The translations under genes were made by a program, and so were the position numbers. Below, piece by piece: positions 1-13,795 of a stretch of DNA of 64,000 nucleotides. The first letter of the stretch is position 1. Each line of letters starts with the position of its first letter. The notes beneath the pieces were generated by a model that was not told where the DNA came from, did not search any database, and saw only the letters and a list, made by a program, of their open reading frames with translations. Origin of the DNA: Sphagnum magellanicum (Eukaryota; Streptophyta; Sphagnopsida; Sphagnales; Sphagnaceae); NCBI GenBank assembly GCA_021904315.1, contig CM038914.1:21253065-21317064 (forward strand). Reading direction: 5' to 3'.

Positions 1-2440
1 AATTTTTGTCACAAATGTTCAAATTAATGCCCAACCTAGATTTATTTTACAAACAATACAAGAAATTTGCATATTAATGATAGGTTTTCTCAATCATAAA
101 TGATTATTTTTCAATTGTAATTGCTTTATGTGACTACTAATTCTTCTAGTCACCTTTGATAAGTCACATGAAATTTTAATTAGAAAAGACATGACGTGGC
201 ATCTAATAAAAATGAAAATTGCATCAAGGTGTGATTAATGCAAATTTTCATTGAATTCACATTTAGACAACATAACACATCCACTTACAAATTGGTTTTT
301 ATGACTAAAATATGCAATCACTTATGCTTATGTGGCATGGTCATTTGCAACTAATTTTATAACAAAAATGTAGAGACATTGAAGTTATTTGACCATCGAA
401 ATGTTGACATGTGGCAAGCTCCAAATTGAACAAATGGCACCACATGGCCACCCATCCTAGTTAACATAGAGTCCCTAGGCTAGGTTGCTTAGCCTATTTA
501 ACCTATGTCACTTAAACCAAAAGCATGGATAATTAGGAAACCTAGGTTGTTTAAACTAGACACCTTAGCTAAAAGTAGGTATTTAAACTATTCAACCTTA
601 GACTACAATAGATAGGTTTTGACAATAAAAATTGGTTCCAACCACATTAATAGGAGCACCCCTTTAAACTTGTGCTCTTTCATTGTTTTTTTCAAGAATA
701 TTCTTGAAATCTTTTCAATACATCATTTTTAGGAAACAAATCTTCAAAATTCCAATGATGATGATTTCATTGGAGCTAGTTTAGGTGGGATGGGCTATAG
801 TCGTAGGTCGTACAAAAAGACGGTTCTAAATTACAAATTTATTAAAGGTTGATTCCAAACTAAAATCTTTAAAAAATAAACATTTTACAAGTTGTAATGT
901 TTCAAAATGTCCTTATATGGATTTCAAGATATCAAAAGAGAAACAAATCTCTTTATTTTTTTCAATGTCTTTTGAAATCTTTGTGTCCTTTCAATTTCAT
1001 AGACATGTAAACATGTAATTTGATACCAATGTAAATATTTGTGATTTCATTTGAATATGCTATTTGGTTACTTCAAGAGATTAATAAAGGAGCAAACATG
1101 TTAATGCAAAAGGTGAATACATAATCATGTTTTTGCATTTAGTATGTCAAAGCAATTATAATTCAATGTCTTTGTTTTTGTTTCGTTGTTTTTTAGAATT
1201 TTTTGTGTGCTTCCAATTTCATACACATGTATATTGTAAACATGTAGTTCCATACAAATGTAAATATGTGTTATTTCCTTTGAATATGTTGAAATTATTT
1301 CAAGAGATTAACAAAGGAGAAAATGTCACATGGCTTTGAAGTGTTCTCAATCAGCAAAAATGGTTAGTTTAAAAGATGTAGAGATATATTTGAAAGGTTC
1401 TGGAATAGTTGAAGTAATGTGTATAAATGATGTAGATACTGGTTTGAACAATTTTGGAATAGCTGATGTGGTGTAGGTAAATTTGTTTTTTAAAGTAGCT
1501 TTTGTAAAAGGTTTAGAAGCCAGTTTTGAGCTTTTGCCAATTGCCCAAGAAGATTAAATGTTGAAAAGTACCATGGAGGATAATGCACCCGTGGATGGTT
1601 AAGATTCATGGTCAAACTGTGTGCGAACTCAAGTTGTGGCATTTGGGGTTTCAAATCATGTAAGAGATTTAGAAGTAATTTTTGATCATGCATTTTGTTG
1701 CCAAAGAAAAAGATGTTGTTGAAATAGTCTTGGAAGAAGAATCAAGTGTGGATGGTGCAGATTATAGGTCACACTATAAGGAATCTTAAGTTGAGGGAGG
1801 ACAAAACTCATTCAAAATTGTTACCAAAAGTGTTGGTTCTGGTCATATTCATAGATTCCCTAACCTGACTAAGTTTTGATAGACCCAAGTTGCAAAATTT
1901 CACAAAGGTCATGCATAATCACATATTGTTGAATGTTCATGAAGGAAACTCCATGTACTATCATTTACAAGTTACAACATTAGATCAACAAGTGCAGTTT
2001 GCAAGTGGTTTTTGCTTCTGCATGGTTTAACTATGCATAGTTTTGGAGTCCTCTTCTTTTTGAAGTAGACAATCCTATGTAAACAAAGTGACCATAGGAT
2101 TTCACAAAAATAGACTTATAAGCTACTAAGTTAAAGAAGACTTGCCTCCCACATTGAGACCATACAAGTGATGTTTTCCCCCATAGCTATTATGGAGACC
2201 AATTTGTGGGATTAATAAATATTTGACACGAGGAGTTGGTTCATTCCTTGCAAATGAATTATAGAGAACTGTGCACTTTTGTCACATTGACATGAGATGG
2301 TGGTGGCAACAATTGCACATTTGTGTCTATAGTTACAATTTCATTATAAGTGTGATGGAATTTTTGTTGTATGCGGTTTGAGTAGTTGATGGGTAAATGT
2401 TGATTCTCAGTCATCCTTTTGAATATCTAGTTACAAGGAT
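1..2440. other. AT-rich intergenic DNA with decayed repeats
   Basis: There is no supportable gene. The stretch is AT-rich and holds a local direct duplication (about 958-1103 and 1163-1327) and a second pair of weakly similar segments near 1503-1620 and 1667-1780, both carrying GTGGATGGT followed by similar text. A CCTAGG-type low-complexity patch lies at about 470-610. The short open frames here have no recognisable domain. Confidence 0.6.
958..1327. repeat. Imperfect direct repeat pair (about 150 bp units)
   Basis: Two segments, about 958-1103 and 1163-1327, share an ordered series of words: TTCAATGTCTTT, then CAATTTCATA, ACATGTA, AAATGTAAATAT, TTTGAATATG and TTCAAGAGATTAA followed by AAAGGAG. 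Substitutions and small indels separate the copies. This is an old tandem duplication of unknown origin. Confidence 0.7.
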
Positions 2441-2448
2441 CCTAGAGC

Positions 2449-3790
2449 ATGGACTTTATGAAGTTGCAGCAAATGTGTTCAAATGATATGATTATTGCAC
2501 ATATTGAAGCTTTCATTAACATGCTAGAAACTAAACATACAAACCTTGACATGCACATTATAAGTTTGGAAATCACACATAGAGAAAGTGTCATCGATAT
2601 ACAATTGTGTAGGACTTCAGTGAATGTACATGAGTATGAGTTTGGTTATCGGCATTTCGTGGAAATAAATGTATCCATGAGTTTGTTCAAGGAAAGCCCC
2701 AATAAACCAAACAAGTTTCATCCACACATCACGGTATGGAAAGGGGTGTTAAGATTGCTAAGTTCACTAGGATGGCATCAAATCTTCGAATCTTTATACT
2801 TGATGCAACCTTGATGGTGCTTCCATGCATGGGGTCATTGAAACACATCACAATGTGTTTTGTGTTCCACATAGCTAGCACCAAAGCAAGGAACTTTTCA
2901 CTAAGCTTATTTGCTTCCATGCATACAATTATAGTCAACCTTCTCAATTTGGATTCAAAATCTCACAAAGCTTCACAAGGTTGTTGGAGGCATCTTGTCA
3001 CTCACTTGTAGCAAACATTCCATTAAAAATGTAGGGATATCTTGTCAACATGTTAACATTCTGAAAGGGCTTAAGTTCAAAACCTTGACTCCATGACAAA
3101 ATTACATTGATCCCAATGAACATTTCATCAAGTTGAAAAAGGGTTCAATAAAAGGATGGGAATTTTTTGTTATAGAAAGATGATAAACCTTGATTGCCAA
3201 GGGATTGGAAACTCCACAAAGAAACTCATTGTGTGCTCCATCAAGTTGACAAGTGCGTTCACTGATCTGGAGCATGTGTGCAGAACAATCATAAAAGAAT
3301 TTGGAGGCAAAATCTTCACAAGTCGGTGCTTCCTCATATGAAAGCAACAAACATTCATTGATGGTGGAATTTCATTGTTCACTAGTGAGTGGGAAAGTTT
3401 GTTGGGTACCTTTGTCATTGTCCAAATCCAAGTGGGTGCTAATAGATTTGCACTTGACAAAAAGCAAGTTTTTGAACCCTGAATACATATCCAAGTTTTT
3501 GATGAATATATATAATGTTTCCACAAGAATAATGAGTCTATCTTGTAGTTGTTTGAAGTTTTCCTTATTGGATGGTTTGTCCAAGCATTGGTTTTTGTAT
3601 AACAAGATGTAAAACTACATTTGTGAATAAGGGCATTCTTATTCTAGTAGCCTATATAAGTGAATTTTTGATATTTCGTACCCGGCCTACCACTATTAAA
3701 GCCTTGGAGTTGGGGTCATCTACAGGAATGGATTATGTGTATTTTGTGTTGATTCACATTGTTGTGGTTGTATATATAACATGGTGTTGA
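2449..3790. other. Cluster of overlapping short open frames, probably a decayed coding element
   Basis: Both strands carry several open frames of 60-120 codons here, denser than in the flanks. On the minus strand, frames at 3372-3605 and 3102-3350 lie in register, separated by one stop codon. A further minus frame lies at 2729-2947. I do not recognise a family in any of them, and no complete gene can be drawn. A decayed transposon or pseudogene is the likeliest reading, and chance is possible. Confidence 0.25.
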
Positions 3791-3799
3791 TGTTTGGAA

Positions 3800-6700
3800 G
3801 GTGAAAGTTTCATCTATACCATGTTGGATTACCTACTCCATATTGTGAAGTATGTTGTTTTTCCCATCATGGACCTAATTTGTGTAGATTCTTTTAAGAA
3901 ATACAATTCACTCTAGAAAGTTCAAAATCCACATCCCCCATTCCCAATAGTTTTAAAAATTCTTGTAGCTATGTGTGTGTCTGTTCACCAGATGCTTTGT
4001 GATGTGGGTACTAAGTAGTTGTGCCAATAATGGACATATTGAACATTTAAGCACTAAAGGAGAGGGCTGAAAGTTAACAACTCATTTACATGACCATATT
4101 ATTCTATGATCATGAATGAATATGAAAAGAACATGATTGAATTTTGTTGTAACCTACAACATGGAGTCTCTTTGTTTACTTGCACTTTATTTTCCAAAGG
4201 AGAGGCTAAGATGGTTTAAGCTTCAAGGGGATGTTTAGAACTTTTGAAGTTTTTTTAGCCTCTCCCTGAAATCTGCTAACATCAAAGGGAATCCTTTTTA
4301 TAATGTTATCAAGAAGGGTGTATTCACAATTGGGGTACCAAAAAGGAATGACCTATATTTAAAGGATTGCAAAGGACAACTTTGGATTTTTGTTTATCTT
4401 ACATTATTATAGTTGTAGTGAATTATTGTATGCCAATAGATAAAATGATGTTTTGTTAAATTAATAAAGATATAAAAAATAATCTGGATACTATGTAAAT
4501 GTAATTTTGAGTTCTATAAACTAACTATATCAAATGTCTAAATTGCATTTTTTTTTTAAAGGAATCAAAAGGAATGCATAAAGTCATACAATTGATTTCA
4601 AACTTTTTGTACAACAAAAACATGCCCCTTTCTATGAAAATATATGTTCAATATGTGAACTTGATGAAAAACCAAATTATACAAAAATTTCAAAGTCTTT
4701 AAATTTTGAAGGAAAGTGTTGCAAGGAAAAGGATGTTTTTTTCTAACCATTTGAAAAAAAAAAGTGTTCTAAATGTCTAGTTTGAAGTGTAAGTCACATG
4801 TGCAAGAAAAAATCTTACCACAAAACATGTTTGGTTATCCATTGAAATTAATTTTTGGAATTTTTGGAAATTTTTGTGTTTCCGGCTATAAACCAAAATA
4901 TTCATACATAATTATGCATGAATATGAAAATTCATCACCACCACATGAATTATTTTAAATTGGACTATTCAATTTTTTTCACTTAAATTTATTTCAAATA
5001 AATGTTATTTGCAAAAAGTAGCCCCACAAAAGTCCTTGAGTCCTGTTTTTTTTTGGGGAACCACACCCATGAATAAGCCCATAAAACAACAATAACAATT
5101 AGAAATTAAACTTATACATCATGGGTGCTAGAAATATTAAGGTTTTAATAGGTGAAAATTAAATATAATATTTTAAAATCAATGGAAATTGAAATTATTT
5201 CATGGGCAATCTATATGATCATGTATTATTAATGTTTGATAGCTAATTAATTTTTAAATAATTAATTTATCATCATTGGTAATGTGAAGTAGTGCGGAGC
5301 CCAAGTTTTGTTAACATTATAATGTTAAGGTTTGTATTAAAAAAATTTCAAAACTATGTCATTTCAAAAAATTCAAATTGTGTTTTTTCTATTTTTACTA
5401 CATAATTGCCATTTAAAAAACACCTATTACATAACATAGAAATTATTTTTGTGTATTTTTTAATTCATTAGATTGATTCTATTTTTCTTGGATATGTATA
5501 CCAAAATGTTGAAAATAACATTGTATAAAGAAAAAATCATTTGTAATTATTATTATTTTTACAATTTGAAGAACACAAAATTAAATAATGGTTACAATTG
5601 CTAATGGTATGTATTACTGCAATTGCATTTGATTTGATCCGTTCACCTTTACATTGAAGGGCAAAATGCTTACCATTACATTAACTTTTATTATTTAATA
5701 TGAAATGGAATCACATATTAACAAACATTTTTATTAACCTACCTAAATGATTTATTCAGCCTACCTTATATTATATAGACTAATTAAAGGCTTACCTAAA
5801 GACTACAAGTAAGTTATCTAAAGGTTAGTTAAAGGTTGCTAAGCTACCTAGGGGTTACCAAAAGGTTGCCTAAGTTATGTAAGGTACCTAGGAGCTACTT
5901 AGATTAATCAGGGTTCCTAAGGGTTCATTTAAGGGATGCCTAAATTAATTAAAATATTTATTAGCATACTAGGGGTTGCCTAGGTTACATGGGTTACCTA
6001 GGGGCTTCTTAGACTAATTAGGGTATCTAAACGCCTACCTAGGGGTTATTTAGCTTATCTAGGGTGCCTAAAGGTTATCTAAGGTTTGCCTAGGCTACCT
6101 AGGACATTTAAGGGTTATTTAGGGCAGCTAAAGCACTTAGGGGCTATGTTTTAGTTGTAAATGCACATGCCCCTATAGTTTTCATCTATATTGTTGGTTG
6201 TCACCAATTGTGAATGATATGAATGCACTTTTCATCTTCATATTTTGTCCAAACTAACATTAGTCACAATCATAGTAACATATACGACTTAAAATAATTC
6301 GTAGTTGAATATGCAACTATAAATAGTTCTTAATATGTGCCACATAGGACAATTAAAGAATGTTTTTTTAAATAATTTGTACACAAGTCACAAACACATG
6401 ACTTGGTATAGACATGATTCTTTGTACTAAAATAACTTGAATTTGTCCTCTACAACTTTGCCTAATGCATTTATCCTCATAGAAAAAAAATGAGCAAAAT
6501 GATTTTAAGATCATTTTTTTATTGTTTCAGCTATAATGAAGGAGGGATTTTATCAAAATCAAGGCACTTCAAGGAAACTTCATATTGCAAAGGGATTCAA
6601 ATTCAAAAAAATCAATATGAAATATGTTCTCCTTTAGACCATAACTTTAGCATGGAATGACCAACAAATTTTGTAGGTTGCAATAAACACAAGAATGTTT

Positions 6701-9160
6701 AAATTTTAAAAATTTGATGCACAATTTAATGTTCTAAAGATTCTTGAAAAGAAAATTTTAATCTTGATCACAACAATAAGATATATGAATCAATAGAACT
6801 AGTAAAATTGTGTCAAATTGCACCAAATTTAAATCATAAACAAACATTGTTGTTAGATTTCAAATGTCATGAAAATTATACCATTTAAACTTTTCAAACT
6901 CTTAATAAAGTGTTCAAAAAATTCAAATTTTGATTGTTTTTAATTACAAACATAAGGACTACTAAATGAAGATTATTTAAAGTGTTATATAGCACATATC
7001 AAACATCTAAATGTAAACTAGTGATAAATGTGAATTTAAAAAAAATCCATTTAAATGTTTTAAGTGCATGTAAATTAAGTTGCATGTGTCACACACAAAT
7101 TAAACTAGCGTAAATTGATTTTATTCCACTTTTAGGATTGCAAACACATTAATCATGCTTCCTGCGGGGTACCTTGACTGTGATTATGGTGGTGGAAACA
7201 CTATGAGTACAACATGCCCTAGGGGAAGATAATTTTTTTGAGGTGGCAAGTGAGTGATGGCAAACATGCTCAGAAACGGCCACTTTTGAACTAGAAAAAA
7301 TGAAGTCAAGAAAAGTTTGTAAATTTCTTCGTTGGATAACTTAAGTTTTAGGCATGCAATTCATAGGCAGAGTGCTTTGATGTTTTACCACATGTGTTTC
7401 TCCTTATGCAGGATGTTCCTATAATTGAAGTGCGCTTTCCATATTGTTGGCAATAGCCATACCTTTTATCCCATAATACTCTGCTCAAACATTTGGTCTT
7501 TTGACCTACAAATTTGGGCAAAACTGAAAGGCTTTGTAGAACCAATGAAAATAGAAAAGAAAAAGAGAAACATATCATTACAAATAATAAAAAGTAAGGT
7601 TAAGATCATCTATTTTCCAAAAAAAAAAACTAAAGAAAATCATAATAGATAGGGTCAAAGCTTTGGTAGAAGTGATCATTTATCTCCAAAATATCAACAC
7701 CAAAAAAATAAAAGACAAATAATATTAAAAACACTATCATTAGGGCAAACAAAGCTGTAATCTTTGATTTGGGAGTGTTTGGGGCTTGCATGTTTCTCTG
7801 TAGGGAATGTGCAAAATGTTTTAGACATATTTATGTAAGGGGACAGCCAATGATGTGAATCAATGAAGCCACTTATCAGAACAATGCACCCACATATACA
7901 CCCATATTCTTGGCTCTTCCTATTAGCCCAACTCAAAAATGGTCACAAATAATGTGAAGAATAGAAATTTATGAACATGTAGTTGGAAGGGCTAATATTT
8001 TTGTCTTTTGGAAAAAGGCAGGGGGAGAGGGAAAGCCTCTGAGGATTTTTGGATTCCTTCTCTTTAGAGAAGGTGAAGCATGCAACCACCTCATTACTAC
8101 ATTAGTGAAGGGAACCATAGTTTTCTTTCCTAGTCCTCCTTAGTCCTTTTCTTCCCCACGCATCTCTATTTGTCCCATATTGTTTGGGCACAATTCAACT
8201 CACATGTATATGTTTGAAGTGGTCACATGGAAGTGCTTCTATTTGGAGGAGTGGGGATCCAAAATGGTGCTTCTATTGGGAACCGCCCCAGTTCTAGAAA
8301 AGTTGTTGATGGGCCAATCAATGTGGCTCTTTTAAAATAAAAATTGTGGGCACATCCATGAACTAATTAATAGAAAGAATAATATACTACCAAAGAATTG
8401 AAATATGTTTTCTCAATATGTGAACAACCATTGATTATGTTAGTTTTCTCAACTTTGCACAACTAATATAATTTCTTTAAATTAGGGATTTTGTGAAGAC
8501 ATGTTTTTGCCATCAAGTAATAAAGGACAACTTCCGAATACAAAATGAAAACAAACTTGATTTCTTTTCAGGTGTCTGGTGAATGCTATGATTTAAACAA
8601 TTGCAACTGGATTTTGAGGGTGCTTTTTATGGGGTGGGTGAAAAGTCAAATTAACATGTGCTTTGTCAATTCATTTTTTTGGGTAAATATAGTTTTGAAA
8701 GAAGATTAATCACCTCCTAGATTTCATTTAGGTGGTGCATATTGGCCATGAAATGTGGACAATAAAAACACAAAGGGAAGTCAATAGTGGAAAACTTGCA
8801 AGTTTCATAATCATTATCATTTGATCACCATTGTTCCATAGAGTAAAACAAAATGGAAAGCTTCAACTAAACAATTACATCCAATTCTTCTAGATTACCT
8901 ACTACATTATTTAAAATCTAGCATGGATCTTAAAAATATGTTCCACGACAAGATCCAAAATGGGATATGGTGGCCATTATTAACATGACTATGCAGTGAA
9001 GGCATCAAGTTGGGGGGCTAACAGTTTACTGGAACGATAGATTGAAGGAACAAATTTGAAACCGGTGATTGTCACTTGGTGAGCTTGAAGTTTGAGCTTG
9101 CCCATGTTTAGGGCAGAATGGTGTGGAACATAATAAAATCAGGTGGCAGATGAAAAAAAA
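3800..9160. other. AT-rich intergenic DNA, nothing genic recognised
   Basis: The stretch is AT-rich with many homopolymer runs and no open frame with recognisable content, apart from the CCTAGG-type array at 5745-6150. A GC-richer island at about 7130-7240 and 7350-8300 has a few splice-like signals (for example TTATGCAG before 7411), but no exon chain can be supported. Confidence 0.5.
5745..6150. repeat. Degenerate CCTAGG/CCTAAGG low-complexity array
   Basis: About 400 bp are made mostly of short, irregular words such as CTACCTAGGGGTTA, GCCTAGG, TTACCTAAGG and CCTAAGGGTT, with no fixed period. Similar text occurs at about 470-610 and 54,180-54,480. Some words look like the plant telomere unit TTTAGGG, but there is no run of perfect units, so it is better described as a degenerate minisatellite. 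Confidence 0.7.
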
Positions 9161-9282
9161 GAAACAATGGTATTATTCTTTACGAATGGTTTCCATAGCA
9201 CTGATTAATGTGGGTGCTGTTTTCAAGCTACCTTCAAGTGTGTGCAACATGGAGATGTTTGAAGCAGTTGAACAAAATGTTG

Positions 9283-9735
9283 GGCCAGAGTGAACAAGCA
9301 CCCACCAGCACACCATGAAGGATGGAAGGTATGTGGATAGGAAACACTTTTCATTGTATCCCTGTCCTATAGCTAACCACAATAGTTAGATAATGTACTA
9401 AGTACTATCCATCCACATGTATTTAGTATTCACCAAGTGCCTTACCTTCCTTCCCACTTATGGACATAGTGGTTAGCTATGTACTAACTACTATTCATCC
9501 GCATGTATCTAATGGTCACCAAGTGCCCTTACCTTCCCACTTATGGACATAGTAACCACTAACCACCTACCTTCACTGCGCTCTTACTTATGATATGTAC
9601 CTAGGTATATGTGTGATGTGGAAGTAGGAGGGTCTACCGGATAGGTTACCAAGGTGGAACCTAGGTAACTCTGTTGTAGTTCATCGACAACTGAGTCATA
9701 ATGGGGTTCCAATGTGCACAGATCACATAATCCAT
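9283..9735 (+). mobile_element. Copy of a dispersed TIR (MITE-like) family, family A
   Basis: The left end reads CACCCACCAGCACACCATG followed by AAGGATGG. The same text recurs at 46,466 (CCACCAGTGCACCATGCAGG) and, reverse-complemented, at the right end of the copy at 22.78-23.35 kb. Internally the copies share a GTGGATAGGAAACACTTTT-like block, TAGCTATGTACTA and TACCTAGGT words. The right end (near 9700-9735, GGGGTTCCAATGTGCAC) is worn. No coding capacity is seen, so this is probably a non-autonomous DNA element. Confidence 0.6.
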
Positions 9736-10665
9736 TGATGTTGGATGGAGATTTGAACTTGAGGAACACAAGTTCAAGAACCATCGGCACTTCCATTTTT
9801 AAGTCTCAAGACCCAATAGAACAAATTTTGTTTTCAAAAAGTTATACATAAAGTCACTTTGTCTTTTGGCCCTGGTTTGACCCTCTAAACGCCTGTTTTA
9901 TCTCCAATTTCAGTGTATGCGTAATGTGAGCAAAATTGAGTATCTGTTCATGAAACTGGGTATCAGTTTTAGAAGATTTCCAGGATCTCATTTTGACAAG
10001 GCTTTGATTTAAATGAAGAAATCTGACAGTAGTAGTCAAGGTGCTGGTAAGGCAAATAAAAAAAAAGCGGGTGGGTGAAACTTTACTGAGGGCCAAAATC
10101 GAGGTGAGAGAATTAGTTCAATCCCGTTTTTGTTTTCCTCCTGTGTACTATTTTCATCCTGACTTCTCATTTCAACCCCAGTCTTGGCGAAACTGGGGGT
10201 CTGTTATCCAAGCTAAGAGTGAACATCCAAGTGCGGTAGTAGGCGTGTGTTGTTGGTTGTGTCTTTCAGCGGTTTGCGGCACTTCAACTACTAGCGCAAG
10301 CGCATATCGCGGCCCCCGAGATAAGCATGCGATAAAGAAGCCGTAATTGCCACTTCCCTGAAAGCTTTTTTATTAATTACATAAACTTCTTCCCCTTCCA
10401 CTCAATCTAAACTTTAAGGAAGAGCCTTCCTTTGCCTCTGGCCCCTAGTACACTGGCATGGCGCCACTACAATGAGCTTTCTAGCGTGTGAAGATCTTCA
10501 GCAACTCTTTACTGGAACTGTGTTACTACACCTGGACGTTTGTCATTAATTAATGGTACTGCAGATCAGGGCCACAGATCACTACATAGAAGTTTAGAGT
10601 CCAGTTCCAACATGAATGTTGTGGTTCTCATCCATGGAGTTCTCTCGATCTGCTTGGGTGCATGC

Positions 10666-12469
10666 CAGTGTTGGCCGGTTCTGAGGTTCTAAGAACAATC
10701 GTTGGTTCTGGTTCTTAGTTCTTACCAATTTCAAGGGATTGGTTTCCATCCAATTCCAGTTCCTTTTTTTTAAAGGAATTGGAACTTGGTTTCAATTCTT
10801 TGTTTAGGGTGGTTTCAAGTCTCGGTTTTAGAACTTAGTTTCAGATTGGATCAGTTTTGAATATTGGTTTATAACCTTTGGTTCTGGGTAACCTTCGGTT
10901 TGGGTCCTAATTATGCAAAACAATCCAAAAACTTAGAAATTTTCAAATTTGATATTCACATAAGTGAAAAATAAAACGATATTGCATATTTGCAAGCTTG
11001 TAAGTGATTTTTTCAACTCACACAAGAACAAATAAAATGATATTATATATTTGCAGGCTTGCAAATGATTTTTTAATATTCACATAGGTGAAAGAAAATA
11101 AAATATTGCACATTTATGAGCTTGCAAGTAAATTGTTATTTTGGAACCAATTTTAAAAAAATCAAAAACCCAATCTAGTTTTGCTTAAAATCACAATTTG
11201 GAATTTGACCACAGATCCAGGTTCAGTTTTAAACCTTTTAGAACTGATGGTTGGTTCTCACCCTGGTTCTAGAATCTCAATTAAACCTTCTGGTTCCAAT
11301 TCTACCCAGTTCCCAAAAGTGAACCCGAGTTCGGGTAAGTTCTAGATATCTGGATTCACAATTGTGGATTCGTCCCCCAGAATCGAAGTACCTGTCAAAC
11401 ATAAGTGTGTACCTAGTTTGGTGAGTAAGAATTACCAATTTTGGATTTGGTTAGTAGATCAAACCTGGGTTTAATTTTGTGAACCAAAATTGGAATTGGA
11501 TTATTTAAAGAATTAGGGCCACTTTAAACAAGGGTCTAGGGACCAAAAGCTTAGGGACCAATTTGAAGCAAATTGAACCTTGTATTCGACCCTTCTTCAC
11601 ATAAAGAAAACAAGTTTTCCTTAAGGTATTATGAATGTGTCTAAAAGCTTGGGGTCCATTTCAAAGGTCCAATATAAAAAATGTGTGATTGACATTTAAG
11701 AGGATTAGACTAACTTTTGATTTTTTCTTTATTCTTCTTTCTTTGTTTCATGGTTTTTTTCTATTTTCTGAATTCACTTCCATTTTGCGCACTTGAACAG
11801 GCTGAAAATGCACTCATCCTAGCAATCACCTTGTGAGGATACATAAAATCATCCATGTCAACTCTAGAATTGATAAAAAAAAAAAGGGAATTAGTGTGTT
11901 CTTAACAATGTCCTCAATCCATAACATGTCTTCTATTCTCATAGAATTTGAACAACAAAGATAAAAGAAAACAGTGAAAAAAAACAAAAAACCAAGAAAT
12001 GAGCAACCTTTGACCCTAAGTTACACTTTGGTTCTCCAAACCATGAGTTCTTATTTAAGCTATTTTTTTTTGTCTGGACCAATTGATTTTCCCTCCAAAA
12101 TGATGCCATGTAACTTAAATCACAATTTGATTTGTCTTGGTCCTGGATCCTTGTCTAAAAGCCTTGGGACCAATTTGAAACTCTTAACCAATAGAAATAG
12201 TCAATTTCATTGCACCCTGCTTTTTGGACCCTTGTCTAAAGGTTCTTGATTCTATTTATTTGTGGAACCAGAGCTGGGATTTCTAAAATATGTATGTATT
12301 TCAGAAATAAAAAATAGAATTGAGAGCCAACTGAAGGTGATTGGCAGTTAAACACTGTTTTTAGTCTGAGCTACCCAGAACCATGCCAGAACCAGAATTT
12401 AGTTCTTAATTTATTCTTTAGAATTGGAACCAAAGGTTCTTCATAAAAGTAAAGAACTGCCCAACATTG
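10666..12469. mobile_element. hAT-like non-autonomous element or nested composite
   Basis: The left end reads CAGTGTTGGCCGGTTCT and the right end, reverse-complemented, reads CAATGTTGGGCAGTTCT. These are matching terminal inverted repeats that begin in the YARTGTTG style typical of hAT elements. Inside are GGTTCTGG/GGTTCCAA-rich stretches shared with the shorter relatives at 23,403-23,608, 37,113-37,645 and 46,584-47,115. No 8-bp target-site duplication matches across these two ends, so this may be two elements nested or joined; a second left boundary may lie near 11,398. No transposase frame is visible. Confidence 0.5.
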
Positions 12470-13424
12470 GTTGGAATTGAAGAGTTGATTTTTTTCATTT
12501 TGTGAGGTAGGTAAATATCAAAATTTTAACTTTTCTTCATCAAAATATGATGGCTTTGTCCATTTTATGACCATGAAAACAAAAGGCTGGTTGTACAATT
12601 GGCCATTTCTTGCTTTTTTTTTTTTTGGGTGGAGAAATCATCAGGTCCTGGTTTAGTGTTATTAACAAAATGAATGACTGGTTGAATCAGTTTTCAGGCA
12701 ACATTTTCAAAAAGAAAATCTCATTAATTCTGGGGTGGGGTCAACTTTCTTCATTGCCGGTTCTTAAAACTGGACCCAGGTCCAAAACTTGGGGGGAAAG
12801 CCACAAGGGCTGAAGGGCCAAAACCCCATCACAAAGCAAGAGAAAAATCAATGACAACATTGATCCAAAACTTGGACACGGACAACAACGCTAGGTTGTA
12901 ACTTCTAAGTAAGGCGCCCTTCAATTACACAGAAAAGCACTTACTGACACTTCTTTCTCACTTTCTTTTTTAATTTCCATCTGCCCTGAAGCTTAACATG
13001 CAGAATTTCCAGTACAAGTTGTTAGTTCATGTAGTTGCCTCTGGTGCTAACTATTCTGTCAAACTTAACCAGTGTTCCATCACATGCAGTCTACTTTTAA
13101 CAACTAAAAGATGAGGCGTACATTTTCATCCATTTCTACAATTTTAAAGTGCTATAATCTTGAATGCAGTTACTGAGAACACTTTTAAAAATTGGGTTTA
13201 AACTTGAAACTGGAAACCATAACATTTGGATTCTGGAGGGTGGGAGAAACTGCCCAAACCCTCACATTGTCATGTCTAGCAGCATCATGTCTTGGGCATG
13301 CAGGGGAAGGCTAGGGATGTTAAGGGGCAGCCCAATTTTGGTGGGGACATGGACCCCTCAATAGTAAAGGCAGATTCCTCATCAGATCAGGAAGGCCAAA
13401 CCTTTCCACCACTTTGGGAAGCTC

Positions 13425-13795
13425 TTGATTCAAGGAGTCAGGGCAAGTTTTGGCCCAACATTATATATGTGCACACAGATTGCAGGGCTGTACTTTTGTA
13501 CTGCCTGCTTTTCTTTTTTTCTCCTTGTTTGCCCTTGGCACTTTGGAAGCATGTTATGCATGGTTTGGGCTTGTAATGGCCACTAGGTTGTGCAGTACAT
13601 GCCCAAAACCTGCATAACAGGACTCAAAGTGTCTATGGGCACCACCAAGATGTTTCTGCGCACCACCAGAAACATCTTCGATGGACAAAGGGGCAGTCAG
13701 TGAAAAAAGAAGCAAGCAGTACTGTTGTACTGCTTCCAATAACAACTATGTGCACATATACTGTTGGGGGTTTTCTTGGGACTGGTATACTTGAC
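13425..13795. repeat. Long imperfect inverted repeat (foldback)
   Basis: Left-arm words (AAGTTTTGGCCCAACA, ATATATGTGCACA, TGTACTTTTGTACTGCCTGC, CACTTTGGAAGC, TGTTATGCATGGTTTGGGC) recur in reverse complement and in mirrored order in the right arm, up to about 13,795. The arms are about 130-150 bp each, around a centre near 13,585. The transcript of either strand could form a long imperfect hairpin. It could be a foldback or MITE element, or a young small-RNA locus made by inverted duplication. A perfect small hairpin (13,647-13,678) interrupts the right arm. Confidence 0.7.
13647..13678. repeat. Perfect 12-bp hairpin stem with 8-nt loop
   Basis: AAGATGTTTCTG at 13,647-13,658 and its exact reverse complement at 13,667-13,678 flank the loop CGCACCAC. 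It sits within the right arm of the longer foldback and has no counterpart in the left arm. Confidence 0.8.

Noticed and set aside
5745-6150. Interstitial telomere array.
   Set aside because: There is no tandem run of TTTAGGG or its variants. Words are irregular, so only a degenerate low-complexity label is justified.
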